From Sinomonas terrae (GTDB taxonomy: Bacteria > Actinomycetota > Actinomycetes > Actinomycetales > Micrococcaceae): a stretch of DNA of 64,000 bases. Both the position numbers and the translations under genes were made by a program. The stretch is from positions 1,798,001 to 1,862,000 of the forward strand of contig NZ_JAKZBV010000001.1 in the NCBI RefSeq assembly GCF_022539255.1. Reading direction: 5' to 3'. Below, one piece after another: positions 8,187-15,495 of this stretch (positions are counted from its first letter, which is position 1; each line of letters starts with the position of its first letter). The notes beneath the pieces are model-generated. The model made no database searches, was not told where the DNA came from, and was given only the letters and a program-made list of their open reading frames with translations.

Positions 8187-11100
8187 GTGAGCGTGTACCC
8201 CAAGGCGACCACCTCGCCGCACCCCGAGAACGCGGCCGGTACGCCGGCGACGAGCACCGTTCGGTTCCCCGACCTCGAGGAGCGGATCCTCAAGTACTGG
8301 GACGAGGACGGCACCTTCCAGGCTTCCATCGACCAGCGCGACAGCGGCCGCGACGGCTCCAACGAGTTCGTGTTCTACGACGGCCCGCCCTTCGCCAACG
8401 GCCTTCCGCACTACGGTCATCTCCTCACCGGCTACGCCAAGGACCTCGTCGCGCGCTACCAGACGCAGCGCGGCAAGCGCGTCGAGCGCCGCTTCGGGTG
8501 GGACACGCACGGCCTGCCCGCCGAACTCGAGGCCATGAAACAGCTTGGGATGAGCGACAAGGCCCACATCGAGAAGATGGGCATCGACAAGTTCAACGAT
8601 GCCTGCCGTGCCTCGGTGCTCAAGTACACCCACGAGTGGGAGGCGTACGTGAAGCGCCAGGCCCGCTGGGTCGACTTCGAGAATGACTACAAGACGCTCA
8701 ACGTCGAGTACATGGAGTCCGTCGTCTGGGCGTTCAAGACGCTCTACGACAAGGGACTCACCTACAGCGGGTACCGCGTGCTCCCGTACTGCTGGAAGGA
8801 CGAGACCCCGCTCTCGAACCACGAGCTCCGCATGGACGACGACGTCTACAAGGACCGCCAGGACCAGACGGTCACCGTGACGTTCCCGCTGCTCGCCGGC
8901 GAGTCTGAGGCGTCGAAGGCGCTCGCGGGCGTCCTCGCGATCGCGTGGACGACGACGCCCTGGACCCTTCCGACGAACGAAGCCCTCGCGGTCGGGCCCG
9001 AGGTGCGCTACGCCGTCGTGCCCGCCGGGCCGCGCGGCATCGCCGCTTCCGACATCCCGGGTGACGCACGCTTCCTGCTCGCGGAGAGCCTCATCCCGAG
9101 CTACGCCAAGGACCTCGGCTACGAGGACGGCGAGGGAACGTCTGCCGCTCAGGCGGCGGCTGCCGCCGTCGAACGCTCTTTCCTCGGCTCGGAGCTCGAC
9201 GGGATCCGCTACGAGCCCCTCTGGGACTACTTCACCGACGCCGAGACGTGGGGGACCGGCAAAGGGTGGCAAATCCTCGTCGCTGACTATGTCACGACGA
9301 CGGACGGCACCGGCATCGTCCACCAGGCTCCCGCCTATGGCGAGGACGACCAGAAGGTGTGCGAGGCTGCGGGAATCCCCGTGATTCTCTCAGTGGACGA
9401 CGGCGCGAAGTTCCTTCCGCTGTTCGCCTCCGGCGAGGATGCTCCCCTCGCAGACATCGTGGGACTCCAGGTCTTCGAGGCCAACAAGCCGATCACGCGC
9501 GTGCTGCGCGAACAGGGCAGGCTCGTCAAGCAGGCGAGCTACGTGCACAGCTACCCGCACTGCTGGCGGTGCCGCAACCCTCTGATCTACCGCGCCGTCT
9601 CGAGCTGGTTCGTGGAGGTCACGAAGATCAAGGACCGCATGCTCGAGCTCAACGAGCAGATCAACTGGATCCCCAGCAACGTCAAGCACGGACAGTTCGG
9701 CAAGTGGCTCGAGAACGCCCGGGACTGGTCGATCAGCCGCAACCGGTACTGGGGGTCGCCGATCCCTGTGTGGGTCTCTGACAACCCCGAGTATCCGCGG
9801 ACGGATGTCTACGGCTCCCTCGCCGAGCTCGAGCGCGACTTCGGTCGGCTTCCGCTCAACCATGACGGGCAGCCCGACCTGCACCGGCCCTTCATCGACG
9901 AGCTCACACGGCCCAATCCCGACGATCCGACCGGTCAGTCGACCATGCGTCGAGTCCCCGACGTACTGGACGTCTGGTTCGACTCGGGCTCGATGCCGTA
10001 CGCCCAGGTGCACTACCCCATGGAGAACCAGGACTGGTTCGAAACGCACAACCCCGGCGACTTCATCGTCGAGTACATCGGCCAGACCCGTGGCTGGTTC
10101 TACACGCTCCATATCCTGGCGACCGCGCTGTTCGACCGGCCCGCGTTCCGGAACGTCATCAGCCATGGGATCGTCCTCGGCTCGGACGGGCAGAAGATGT
10201 CCAAGAGCCTGCGGAATTACCCCGATGTCTCCGAGGTCCTCGACCGTGACGGGTCGGACGCCATGCGGTGGTTCCTCATGGCGAGCCCGATCCTGCGCGG
10301 CGGAAACCTCATCGTCACCGAGCAGGGCATCCGGGACGGCGTGCGCCAGGTGATCCTCCCGCTCTGGAACGTGTACAGCTTCTTCACGCTCTACGCGAAC
10401 GCCGCGGGGGAGCACGGCTACGACGCCAAGCTCCGCCACGACGGTTACACGGACCCACTGGACCGTTACCTTCTGGCGGAGACCGGTCGGCTCGTCTCCG
10501 GCATGCGTGGCCACCTCGACGCGTACGACATCTCGAACGCGTGCGAGCTGCTGCGCGAGTACCTCGAGATGCTCACGAACTGGTACGTCCGCCGCAGCCG
10601 GCAGCGCTTCTTCGATGAGGACACGGACGCGTTCGACGCCCTCTACACCGCCTTGGAGGCCGTCTGCCGGGCCGCGGCGCCCCTCCTGCCGCTCATCTCC
10701 GAGGAGATGTGGCGGGGGCTCACCGGCGGCCGTTCGGTGCACCTGACCGACTGGCCGGACTCGACGCTGTTCAGCGACGAGCCCACCCTCGTCGAGCAGA
10801 TGGATCGCACGCAGGCTGTTTGTTCGGCAGGCTCGTCGCTGCGCAAGGCTGCCAAGCTCCGGGTGCGGCTCCCGCTCAAGGCGATGACCGTCGTCGTCCC
10901 CTCGGCTGGCTCGCTCGCCGGTTCGGAGGCTGTCATCGCGGATGAGCTCAACCTCAAGTCGGTGCGCCTGCTGGACGCGGAGGAAGCGTCGCCCGAGGAG
11001 TTCGGCATCGAGCAGAAGCTCGTGGTCAACGCCCGGGCAGCCGGCCCCCGCCTCGGCAAGGGAGTGCAGCAGGCCATCAAGGGCTCGAAATCAGGCGACT

Positions 11101-11516
11101 GGTCCGTCTCAGAGGACGGCGTCGTGACAGCGGGCGGGATCGCTCTCGAGCCGCACGAGTACACGCTCGAGACGGTTGTCGACGCCGAGAAGGCTGGCGC
11201 GTCGAGCGCGGTCGCGATGCTTCCCGGCGGCGGCTTCGTGGTCCTGGACACCGAGGTCACGCCTGAGCTCGAGGCCGAGGGCTTGGCCCGCGATCTTGTC
11301 CGGGTGATCCAGCAGGCTCGCAAGGATGCCGATCTCAACGTGAGCGACAGAATCCGGACGAGCCTCACGGCGCGTCCCTCGGTGATCTCCGCGGCCCTCG
11401 CCCACGCCGAACTGCTCAAGGGCGAGACACTGAGCGTCGAGCTCGAGTTCCTCGAGGCGGAGGTCGATCCGACGGCGATCGTCGAACCGGTCGTGGCGAC
11501 GGAAGGCGCACGGTGA
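8187..11516 (+). CDS. ileS: Isoleucyl-tRNA synthetase
   Basis: Class I synthetase of 1109 aa charging tRNA-Ile. The HIGH motif is HYGH at about 75-78 in PPFANGLPHYGH, KMSKS is at about 670-675, and the HCWRC segment typical of the family is present in the catalytic core. The long C-terminal region matches the larger, eukaryote-like IleRS type common in actinobacteria. The start is GTG 8187, five bases after AAGGA at 8177-8181, placing it directly behind the T-box. An earlier ATG at 8079 lies inside the riboswitch and is rejected. The stop overlaps the folC start by four bases, implying translational coupling. Confidence 0.96.
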   Translation: MSVYPKATTSPHPENAAGTPATSTVRFPDLEERILKYWDEDGTFQASIDQRDSGRDGSNEFVFYDGPPFANGLPHYGHLLTGYAKDLVARYQTQRGKRVERRFGWDTHGLPAELEAMKQLGMSDKAHIEKMGIDKFNDACRASVLKYTHEWEAYVKRQARWVDFENDYKTLNVEYMESVVWAFKTLYDKGLTYSGYRVLPYCWKDETPLSNHELRMDDDVYKDRQDQTVTVTFPLLAGESEASKALAGVLAIAWTTTPWTLPTNEALAVGPEVRYAVVPAGPRGIAASDIPGDARFLLAESLIPSYAKDLGYEDGEGTSAAQAAAAAVERSFLGSELDGIRYEPLWDYFTDAETWGTGKGWQILVADYVTTTDGTGIVHQAPAYGEDDQKVCEAAGIPVILSVDDGAKFLPLFASGEDAPLADIVGLQVFEANKPITRVLREQGRLVKQASYVHSYPHCWRCRNPLIYRAVSSWFVEVTKIKDRMLELNEQINWIPSNVKHGQFGKWLENARDWSISRNRYWGSPIPVWVSDNPEYPRTDVYGSLAELERDFGRLPLNHDGQPDLHRPFIDELTRPNPDDPTGQSTMRRVPDVLDVWFDSGSMPYAQVHYPMENQDWFETHNPGDFIVEYIGQTRGWFYTLHILATALFDRPAFRNVISHGIVLGSDGQKMSKSLRNYPDVSEVLDRDGSDAMRWFLMASPILRGGNLIVTEQGIRDGVRQVILPLWNVYSFFTLYANAAGEHGYDAKLRHDGYTDPLDRYLLAETGRLVSGMRGHLDAYDISNACELLREYLEMLTNWYVRRSRQRFFDEDTDAFDALYTALEAVCRAAAPLLPLISEEMWRGLTGGRSVHLTDWPDSTLFSDEPTLVEQMDRTQAVCSAGSSLRKAAKLRVRLPLKAMTVVVPSAGSLAGSEAVIADELNLKSVRLLDAEEASPEEFGIEQKLVVNARAAGPRLGKGVQQAIKGSKSGDWSVSEDGVVTAGGIALEPHEYTLETVVDAEKAGASSAVAMLPGGGFVVLDTEVTPELEAEGLARDLVRVIQQARKDADLNVSDRIRTSLTARPSVISAALAHAELLKGETLSVELEFLEAEVDPTAIVEPVVATEGAR

Positions 11517-12886
11517 CCGAGGCTACGAGCTCCCTGACCACAGTCGACGAGGTCTACGCCGAGCTCCTCGGGCGGGCCCCTGAAAACAAGATGGAGCCGC
11601 GGCTGGCCCCGTTGTTCCGCGCCATGGACGTGCTGGGAGAGCCGAACAAGGCCTTTCCGATCGTGCACATCACGGGTACCAACGGGAAGACCTCGACCGC
11701 CCGGATGATCGAGGCAGGCCTCCGCGCCCACGGTCTCCGGACGGGCCGCTACACGAGTCCCCATCTGAGCCGCGTCACGGAGCGCATCAGCATCGACGGA
11801 GCGCCGGTCCCTGACTCGACGTTCGTGCGGATCTGGAACGAGATTGCGCCCTACCTCGGGATGGTCGATTCGGAGCTGACCGAGGCGGGACAGCCGCGCC
11901 TCACGTACTTCGAGTGCGTGACGATTCTGGGCTTCGCGATCTTCGCAGACGAGCCCGTGGACGTCGCCGTCATCGAGGTGGGCCTCGGCGGGATCACTGA
12001 TGCGACGAACGTGGGTGACGGCGTCGTCTCCGTGGTGACGCCGATCTCGCTTGATCACACGGATCTGCTCGGTGATACGACCGAGGACATCGCCCGTGAG
12101 AAGGCTGGCATCATCAAGCGGGGCGGCTTCCTCGTGAGCGCTGCCCAGCCCGCCGACGCCGCGCAGGTCCTGCTTGAGAAGGCGCGTGAGGTCGGGTCGG
12201 AGTACCGCTTCGAAGGTGTCGAGTTCGGCGTCGAGAGCCGGATTCTCGCCGTCGGCGGCCAACTCGTGACGATTCAGGGCCTCGCCGGCAGGTACGAGGA
12301 CCTCACCGTGCCGCTTCATGGAGCGCATCAGGCCGAGAATGCGGCCGTCGCCGTGGCCGCGCTCGAGGCGTTCCTCGGTGGGGGCGAGCGGGAGCTGGAT
12401 TCGGACGTCCTGCGCGCGGGCTTTGCCACCGTCACATCGCCCGGGCGGCTCGAGGTCGTCAAAACTTCTCCGACGATCGTCGTCGACGCCGCCCACAACC
12501 CGGGCGGCATCCAGGTGAGCGCTCAGGCGCTCATCGAGGCGTTCGACTTCAGCAGGCTGGTCGTCGTCCTGGGCGTGTTGCGAGAGAAGGACGCCGAGGA
12601 GATCCTCCGGACCCTCGAGGAGGAGTTCCGCGAGCAGCAGGTCGAGTATGTCTTCACCCAGTCCGCTTCGCCCCGGGCAATTCCCGCTGAGGAGCTGGCG
12701 GAGATCGCCCTTGACCTCGGCTTCGACGAGGACGCAATCCACGCCGAGGCCAAGCTCGACGAGGCCATCGCGTACGCGGTCGAGCGGGCAGACGAGGTGG
12801 GCGATTATGCCGGCGGCGTGCTCGTCACTGGCTCGATCACCGTGGTCGGCGAGGCCCGGATCCTTCTTGGAAAGGCGGTGGATTGA
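11513..12886 (+). CDS. folC: Folylpolyglutamate synthase / dihydrofolate synthase
   Basis: 457 aa Mur-ligase-family enzyme that adds glutamate to folates and, in many bacteria, also makes dihydrofolate from dihydropteroate. The ATP-binding loop GTNGKTS is at about 55-61. The conserved YTSPHLSRVTERI segment and the C-terminal DAAHNPGG motif are present. The GTG start sits in a GTGA overlap with the ileS stop. The following DUF4233 gene overlaps by one base, so ileS, folC and DUF4233 form one tightly coupled unit. Confidence 0.95.
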   Translation: MTEATSSLTTVDEVYAELLGRAPENKMEPRLAPLFRAMDVLGEPNKAFPIVHITGTNGKTSTARMIEAGLRAHGLRTGRYTSPHLSRVTERISIDGAPVPDSTFVRIWNEIAPYLGMVDSELTEAGQPRLTYFECVTILGFAIFADEPVDVAVIEVGLGGITDATNVGDGVVSVVTPISLDHTDLLGDTTEDIAREKAGIIKRGGFLVSAAQPADAAQVLLEKAREVGSEYRFEGVEFGVESRILAVGGQLVTIQGLAGRYEDLTVPLHGAHQAENAAVAVAALEAFLGGGERELDSDVLRAGFATVTSPGRLEVVKTSPTIVVDAAHNPGGIQVSAQALIEAFDFSRLVVVLGVLREKDAEEILRTLEEEFREQQVEYVFTQSASPRAIPAEELAEIALDLGFDEDAIHAEAKLDEAIAYAVERADEVGDYAGGVLVTGSITVVGEARILLGKAVD

Positions 12887-13359
12887 TGGCGCGACTCACT
12901 AGAGCCCAGCGCGAGTGGCGTCCCGGTATGCCACGGCAGCGGCGTTCGATCCGAGTGCAGTTTGCCTCGATCGTGCTGCTTACAGAGGCGTTCGTCGCGT
13001 TCTTCGCGACTCTCGCTGTCTTCGGGCTGCACGCAAGCCAGTACGGCACGGGGCTCGTGCTCGGCGCCGGGTTGGGTCTCGTTGCGGTCCTCGTTTTCTC
13101 GTGCGCTGTGGTCAAGCGCGCTTGGGGCATGGCCCTCGGCTGGGTGCTTCAGCTTGCGCTCATCGCGCTCGGGTTCATTGAGCCCATGATGTTCTTCGTG
13201 GGGGTGCTCATGGCTCTCGCGTGGTGGTTCGCCATCCGCACCGGCTTGAGGCTGGACCGGGAGAACATCCAGCGTGACCGGGAGCAGGCCGAATGGGAGC
13301 GCACCCACCCCGAGGAGGGCGGGTCGGCGGCGTCTGGGGGAGAGGTCCAGACTCAGTAG
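12886..13359 (+). CDS. DUF4233 membrane protein
   Basis: 157 aa protein with about four predicted membrane helices (IVLLTEAFVAFFATLAVFGL, LGAGLGLVAVLVFSCAVV, LGWVLQLALIALGFIEPMMF, VGVLMALAWWFAI), then a charged cytoplasmic tail. Small DUF4233 proteins regularly sit between folC and ndk in actinobacteria; their function is unknown. ATG 12886 overlaps the last base of the folC stop; a TTG three bases earlier is the alternative. Membrane location is inferred from hydrophobicity. Confidence 0.85.
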   Translation: MARLTRAQREWRPGMPRQRRSIRVQFASIVLLTEAFVAFFATLAVFGLHASQYGTGLVLGAGLGLVAVLVFSCAVVKRAWGMALGWVLQLALIALGFIEPMMFFVGVLMALAWWFAIRTGLRLDRENIQRDREQAEWERTHPEEGGSAASGGEVQTQ

Positions 13360-13398
13360 ACTGGCCTCGATCCCCAAGACCCCTATCAAGGAGCATCC

Positions 13399-13818
13399 GT
13401 GAGCGCAGAGCGCACCCTTGTTCTCGTAAAGCCCGACGGCGTTTCCCGCGGCCTCGCCGGCGCGATCCTCGCCCGTGTCGAGGGCAAGGGCTACCAGCTT
13501 GCAGAGCTCAAGCTGCTGACAGCCACACGCGAGTTGCTGGAGCAGCACTACGCCGAGCATGAAGGCAAGCCGTTCTACGAACCGCTCGTCGAGTTCATGC
13601 TCAGCGGGCCGGTCGTCGCCGCAGTGTTCCAGGGCGAGCGGGTCATCGAGGGCTTCCGGTCCCTCGCGGGCGCGACGGATCCGACGAGCGCGGCCCCCGG
13701 CACCATCCGTGGCGACTTCGGCCGCGACTGGGGCCTCAAGGTCCAGCAGAACCTCGTTCACGGGTCGGACTCGCCGGAATCGGCAGAGCGAGAGATCGCC
13801 ATCTGGTTCCCCGCCTAA
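13399..13818 (+). CDS. ndk: Nucleoside diphosphate kinase
   Basis: 139 aa enzyme that transfers the gamma phosphate from ATP to nucleoside diphosphates through a phospho-histidine. The active His121 lies in NLVHGSDSPESAE, the family signature. GTG start behind AAGGAG at about 13389. Length is typical. Its TAA stop lies inside the first unit of a tandem repeat array that fills its 3' untranslated region. Confidence 0.97.
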   Translation: MSAERTLVLVKPDGVSRGLAGAILARVEGKGYQLAELKLLTATRELLEQHYAEHEGKPFYEPLVEFMLSGPVVAAVFQGERVIEGFRSLAGATDPTSAAPGTIRGDFGRDWGLKVQQNLVHGSDSPESAEREIAIWFPA

Positions 13819-13966
13819 TCGTTTCGGGTACAGATATCTCCCCGCCTAATCGTTTCGGGTACAGATCTTCCGCCCACCTGATCGTTTCGGGTACAGATCT
13901 TCCGCCCACCTGATCGTTTCGGGTACAGATATCCACCCCTTTACGAGACTCGGGTACGCGAACTCC
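13812..13966. repeat. Tandem repeat array A (four copies plus one degenerate copy)
   Basis: The 18-base core ATCGTTTCGGGTACAGAT starts at 13818, 13849, 13881 and 13913 (spacing 31, 32, 32). A fifth degenerate copy keeps TCGGGTAC at 13950, still in register. Linkers are CCCGCCTA-like in copies 1-2 and CGCCCACCTG in copies 3-4. Copy 1 overlaps the ndk stop codon. On the minus strand the unit reads TGTACCCGAAACG..GTGGGCGG, clearly related to array B downstream but in the opposite orientation. There are no unique spacers, so it is not CRISPR. Confidence 0.95.
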
Positions 13967-13985
13967 AGCTCTGATTCAGAACAAG

Positions 13986-14037
13986 TACGACGGCGGGCGG
14001 CGACTTCCACGAGAGAGTCGCCGCCCGTCGTCGTTCT
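13986..14037. terminator. Bidirectional hairpin between the two repeat arrays
   Basis: ACGACGGCGGGCGGCGACT at 13987-14005 pairs with AGTCGCCGCCCGTCGTCGT at 14016-14034, 19 bp with one G-T pair and a 10-base loop. TTCTTTC follows on the plus strand. It lies midway between the convergent genes ndk and VKOR and could stop both transcripts. Confidence 0.8.
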
Positions 14038-14085
14038 TTCGCCGAAAGTACCCTCGCGTCGGGAATCCGGCGGTCCCGACAGCTT

Positions 14086-14470
14086 TAGGGAGGGGAGTTG
14101 GTGTACCCGAGACGCGGTGGGAGGGGAGTTGGTGTACCCGAGACGCGGTGGGAGGGGAGTTGGTGTACCCGAGACGCGGTGGGAGGGGAGTTGGTGTACC
14201 CGAGACGCGGTGGGAGGGGAGTTGGTGTACCCGAGACGCGGTGGGAGGGGAGTTGGTGTACCCGAGACGCGGTGGGAGGGGAGTTGGTGTACCCGAGACG
14301 GGGAGGGAGGGGAGTTGGTGTACCCGAGACGGGGAGGGAGGGGAGTTGGTGTACCCGAGACGCCGTGGGAGGGGAGTTGGTGTACCCGAGACGGGGAGGG
14401 AGGGGAGTTGGTGTACCCGAGACGCGGTGGGAGGTGGGTTGGTGTACCCGAGACGGAGAGGGGTGGGGGT
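14086..14470. repeat. Tandem repeat array B (twelve copies of a 31-bp unit)
   Basis: GGTGTACCCGAGAC begins at 14100 and then every 31 bases through 14441, twelve copies with no change in spacing. The rest of the unit is mostly GCGGTGGGAGGGGAGTT. Copies 7, 8 and 10 carry GGGGAG in place of GCGGTG, copy 9 has GCCGTG, and the last two diverge, so the edge copies are oldest or least homogenised. The array ends at the VKOR stop codon. It is related to array A in inverted orientation. All three plus frames stay open across it only because 31 is not a multiple of three and the unit lacks stops. Confidence 0.97.
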
Positions 14471-15114
14471 TACATCGTCGACGGGACGAACATCGGCAGG
14501 AAGCGGAAGAAGATCGAAGCGATCACGCCGATGTAGAGGATGGCCACGATGATCCAGCCCCACTCGCCGAGCGTCTTCACGAGGCCGGCCCGGGCTGGGA
14601 TGACCCCGCGCTGGAGGTTGCGGATCGTTGTCCACACGAACATCGGGATCATCATGGCCCAGACGACCATGCAGAGCGGGCAGAGGATGCCGATCGCGTA
14701 CAGCGCTTGGCTCCACAGCCACACGAAGAACACGAACCCAAGGGTCACTCCCACCTGAAAGCAGACCCAGTACCATCGCCGGAACGCGGCTCCGGCAAAG
14801 AGGCCCATCGCCGCAGTCAACGTGATGCCGAACGCGACGATGCCGATGAACATGTTCGGGAAGCCGAAGACCGAGCTCTGCCACGTACTCATGACTTCGC
14901 CGCACGAGACCCAGGGGTTCACGTCGCAGACCGTCACGAAGTTCGGGTTGGCCAACTTCTGCAGCTTCTCCAGCACGAGCTCACCGGATGCGAGCCACCC
15001 GACGATGCTCGTAATCAGGAGCAGCCATGCGAACGGGATCCTCTTCGTCATGAGCGGGCCGGGCTCGGCTTGGGCCGAGGTCGCGGTCTGGGCGGAGGCG
15101 GGGGCCTGCGTCAT
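14470..15114 (-). CDS. Vitamin K epoxide reductase (VKOR) family membrane protein
   Basis: 214 aa with about five membrane helices. The redox residues are Cys63 and Cys71 in the loop VCDVNPWVSC and the active-site pair CPLC at 145-148 within a helix. Family knowledge: bacterial VKOR reoxidises DsbA-like thiol oxidases using quinone, driving disulfide formation outside the membrane. ATG 15114 is preceded by AAGGAAAC. It is transcribed towards ndk, and its stop codon abuts repeat array B, so any read-through RNA carries the repeats. No dedicated DsbA partner is adjacent. Confidence 0.92.
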   Translation of the reverse strand: MTQAPASAQTATSAQAEPGPLMTKRIPFAWLLLITSIVGWLASGELVLEKLQKLANPNFVTVCDVNPWVSCGEVMSTWQSSVFGFPNMFIGIVAFGITLTAAMGLFAGAAFRRWYWVCFQVGVTLGFVFFVWLWSQALYAIGILCPLCMVVWAMMIPMFVWTTIRNLQRGVIPARAGLVKTLGEWGWIIVAILYIGVIASIFFRFLPMFVPSTM

Positions 15115-15495
15115 GACGATGTTTCCTTTCTGGGTGCTTGCCCTGATTCTACGGCGCGCGTCTGACACCGAGCTGATTCGGGCGTATGTGAGACAATGCA
15201 GTTGGCCGGGCGTCGATCCACATTCGGCGGCCGGTCCGATGCACTGCCACGAAGACCGCCGGTCCAACGCCGGGCGCAGGGGTGAATTGCCCGTCTGCCG
15301 CCCGCTGGCCTCGGCGGCACCTTGCCGGCCGGACAGGCCGCGGGTTCCCTGGGCAGCATCGGCCTGAGTGGCCGGCGACGCCGCAGCCACTCGGGTACCA
15401 GAGACGACTTCGTCGGCGCCTGCGGGTGCCGGCATGTGGTGCCGTTCGGGCGCCGAATGTGGCGGCGTTGCGGGCGGCTTGTGGAGTACGCACAA
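15115..15495. other. Divergent VKOR/rne promoter region and long rne leader
   Basis: 381 bases between the divergent starts. No gene is supported; a frame extending rne upstream to 15322 encodes residues unlike the family. The region is GC-rich and should fold. It must hold both promoters, but I cannot place them with confidence. CTGACA at 15162 and TATGTG at 15185 form one weak plus-strand candidate (17-base spacer), which would leave an rne leader of about 300 bases. Confidence 0.5.

Noticed and set aside
13812..14470. CRISPR array
   Set aside because: Units are contiguous with conserved linkers and no unique spacers, the period is constant at 31-32 bp, and no cas gene is present.
14098..15165. 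Long plus-strand frames across array B (355, 139 and 134 codons)
   Set aside because: They are a by-product of a 31-bp repeat without stops, which keeps all three frames open. The products are pure repeats, and the longer frame then runs antisense to the VKOR gene.
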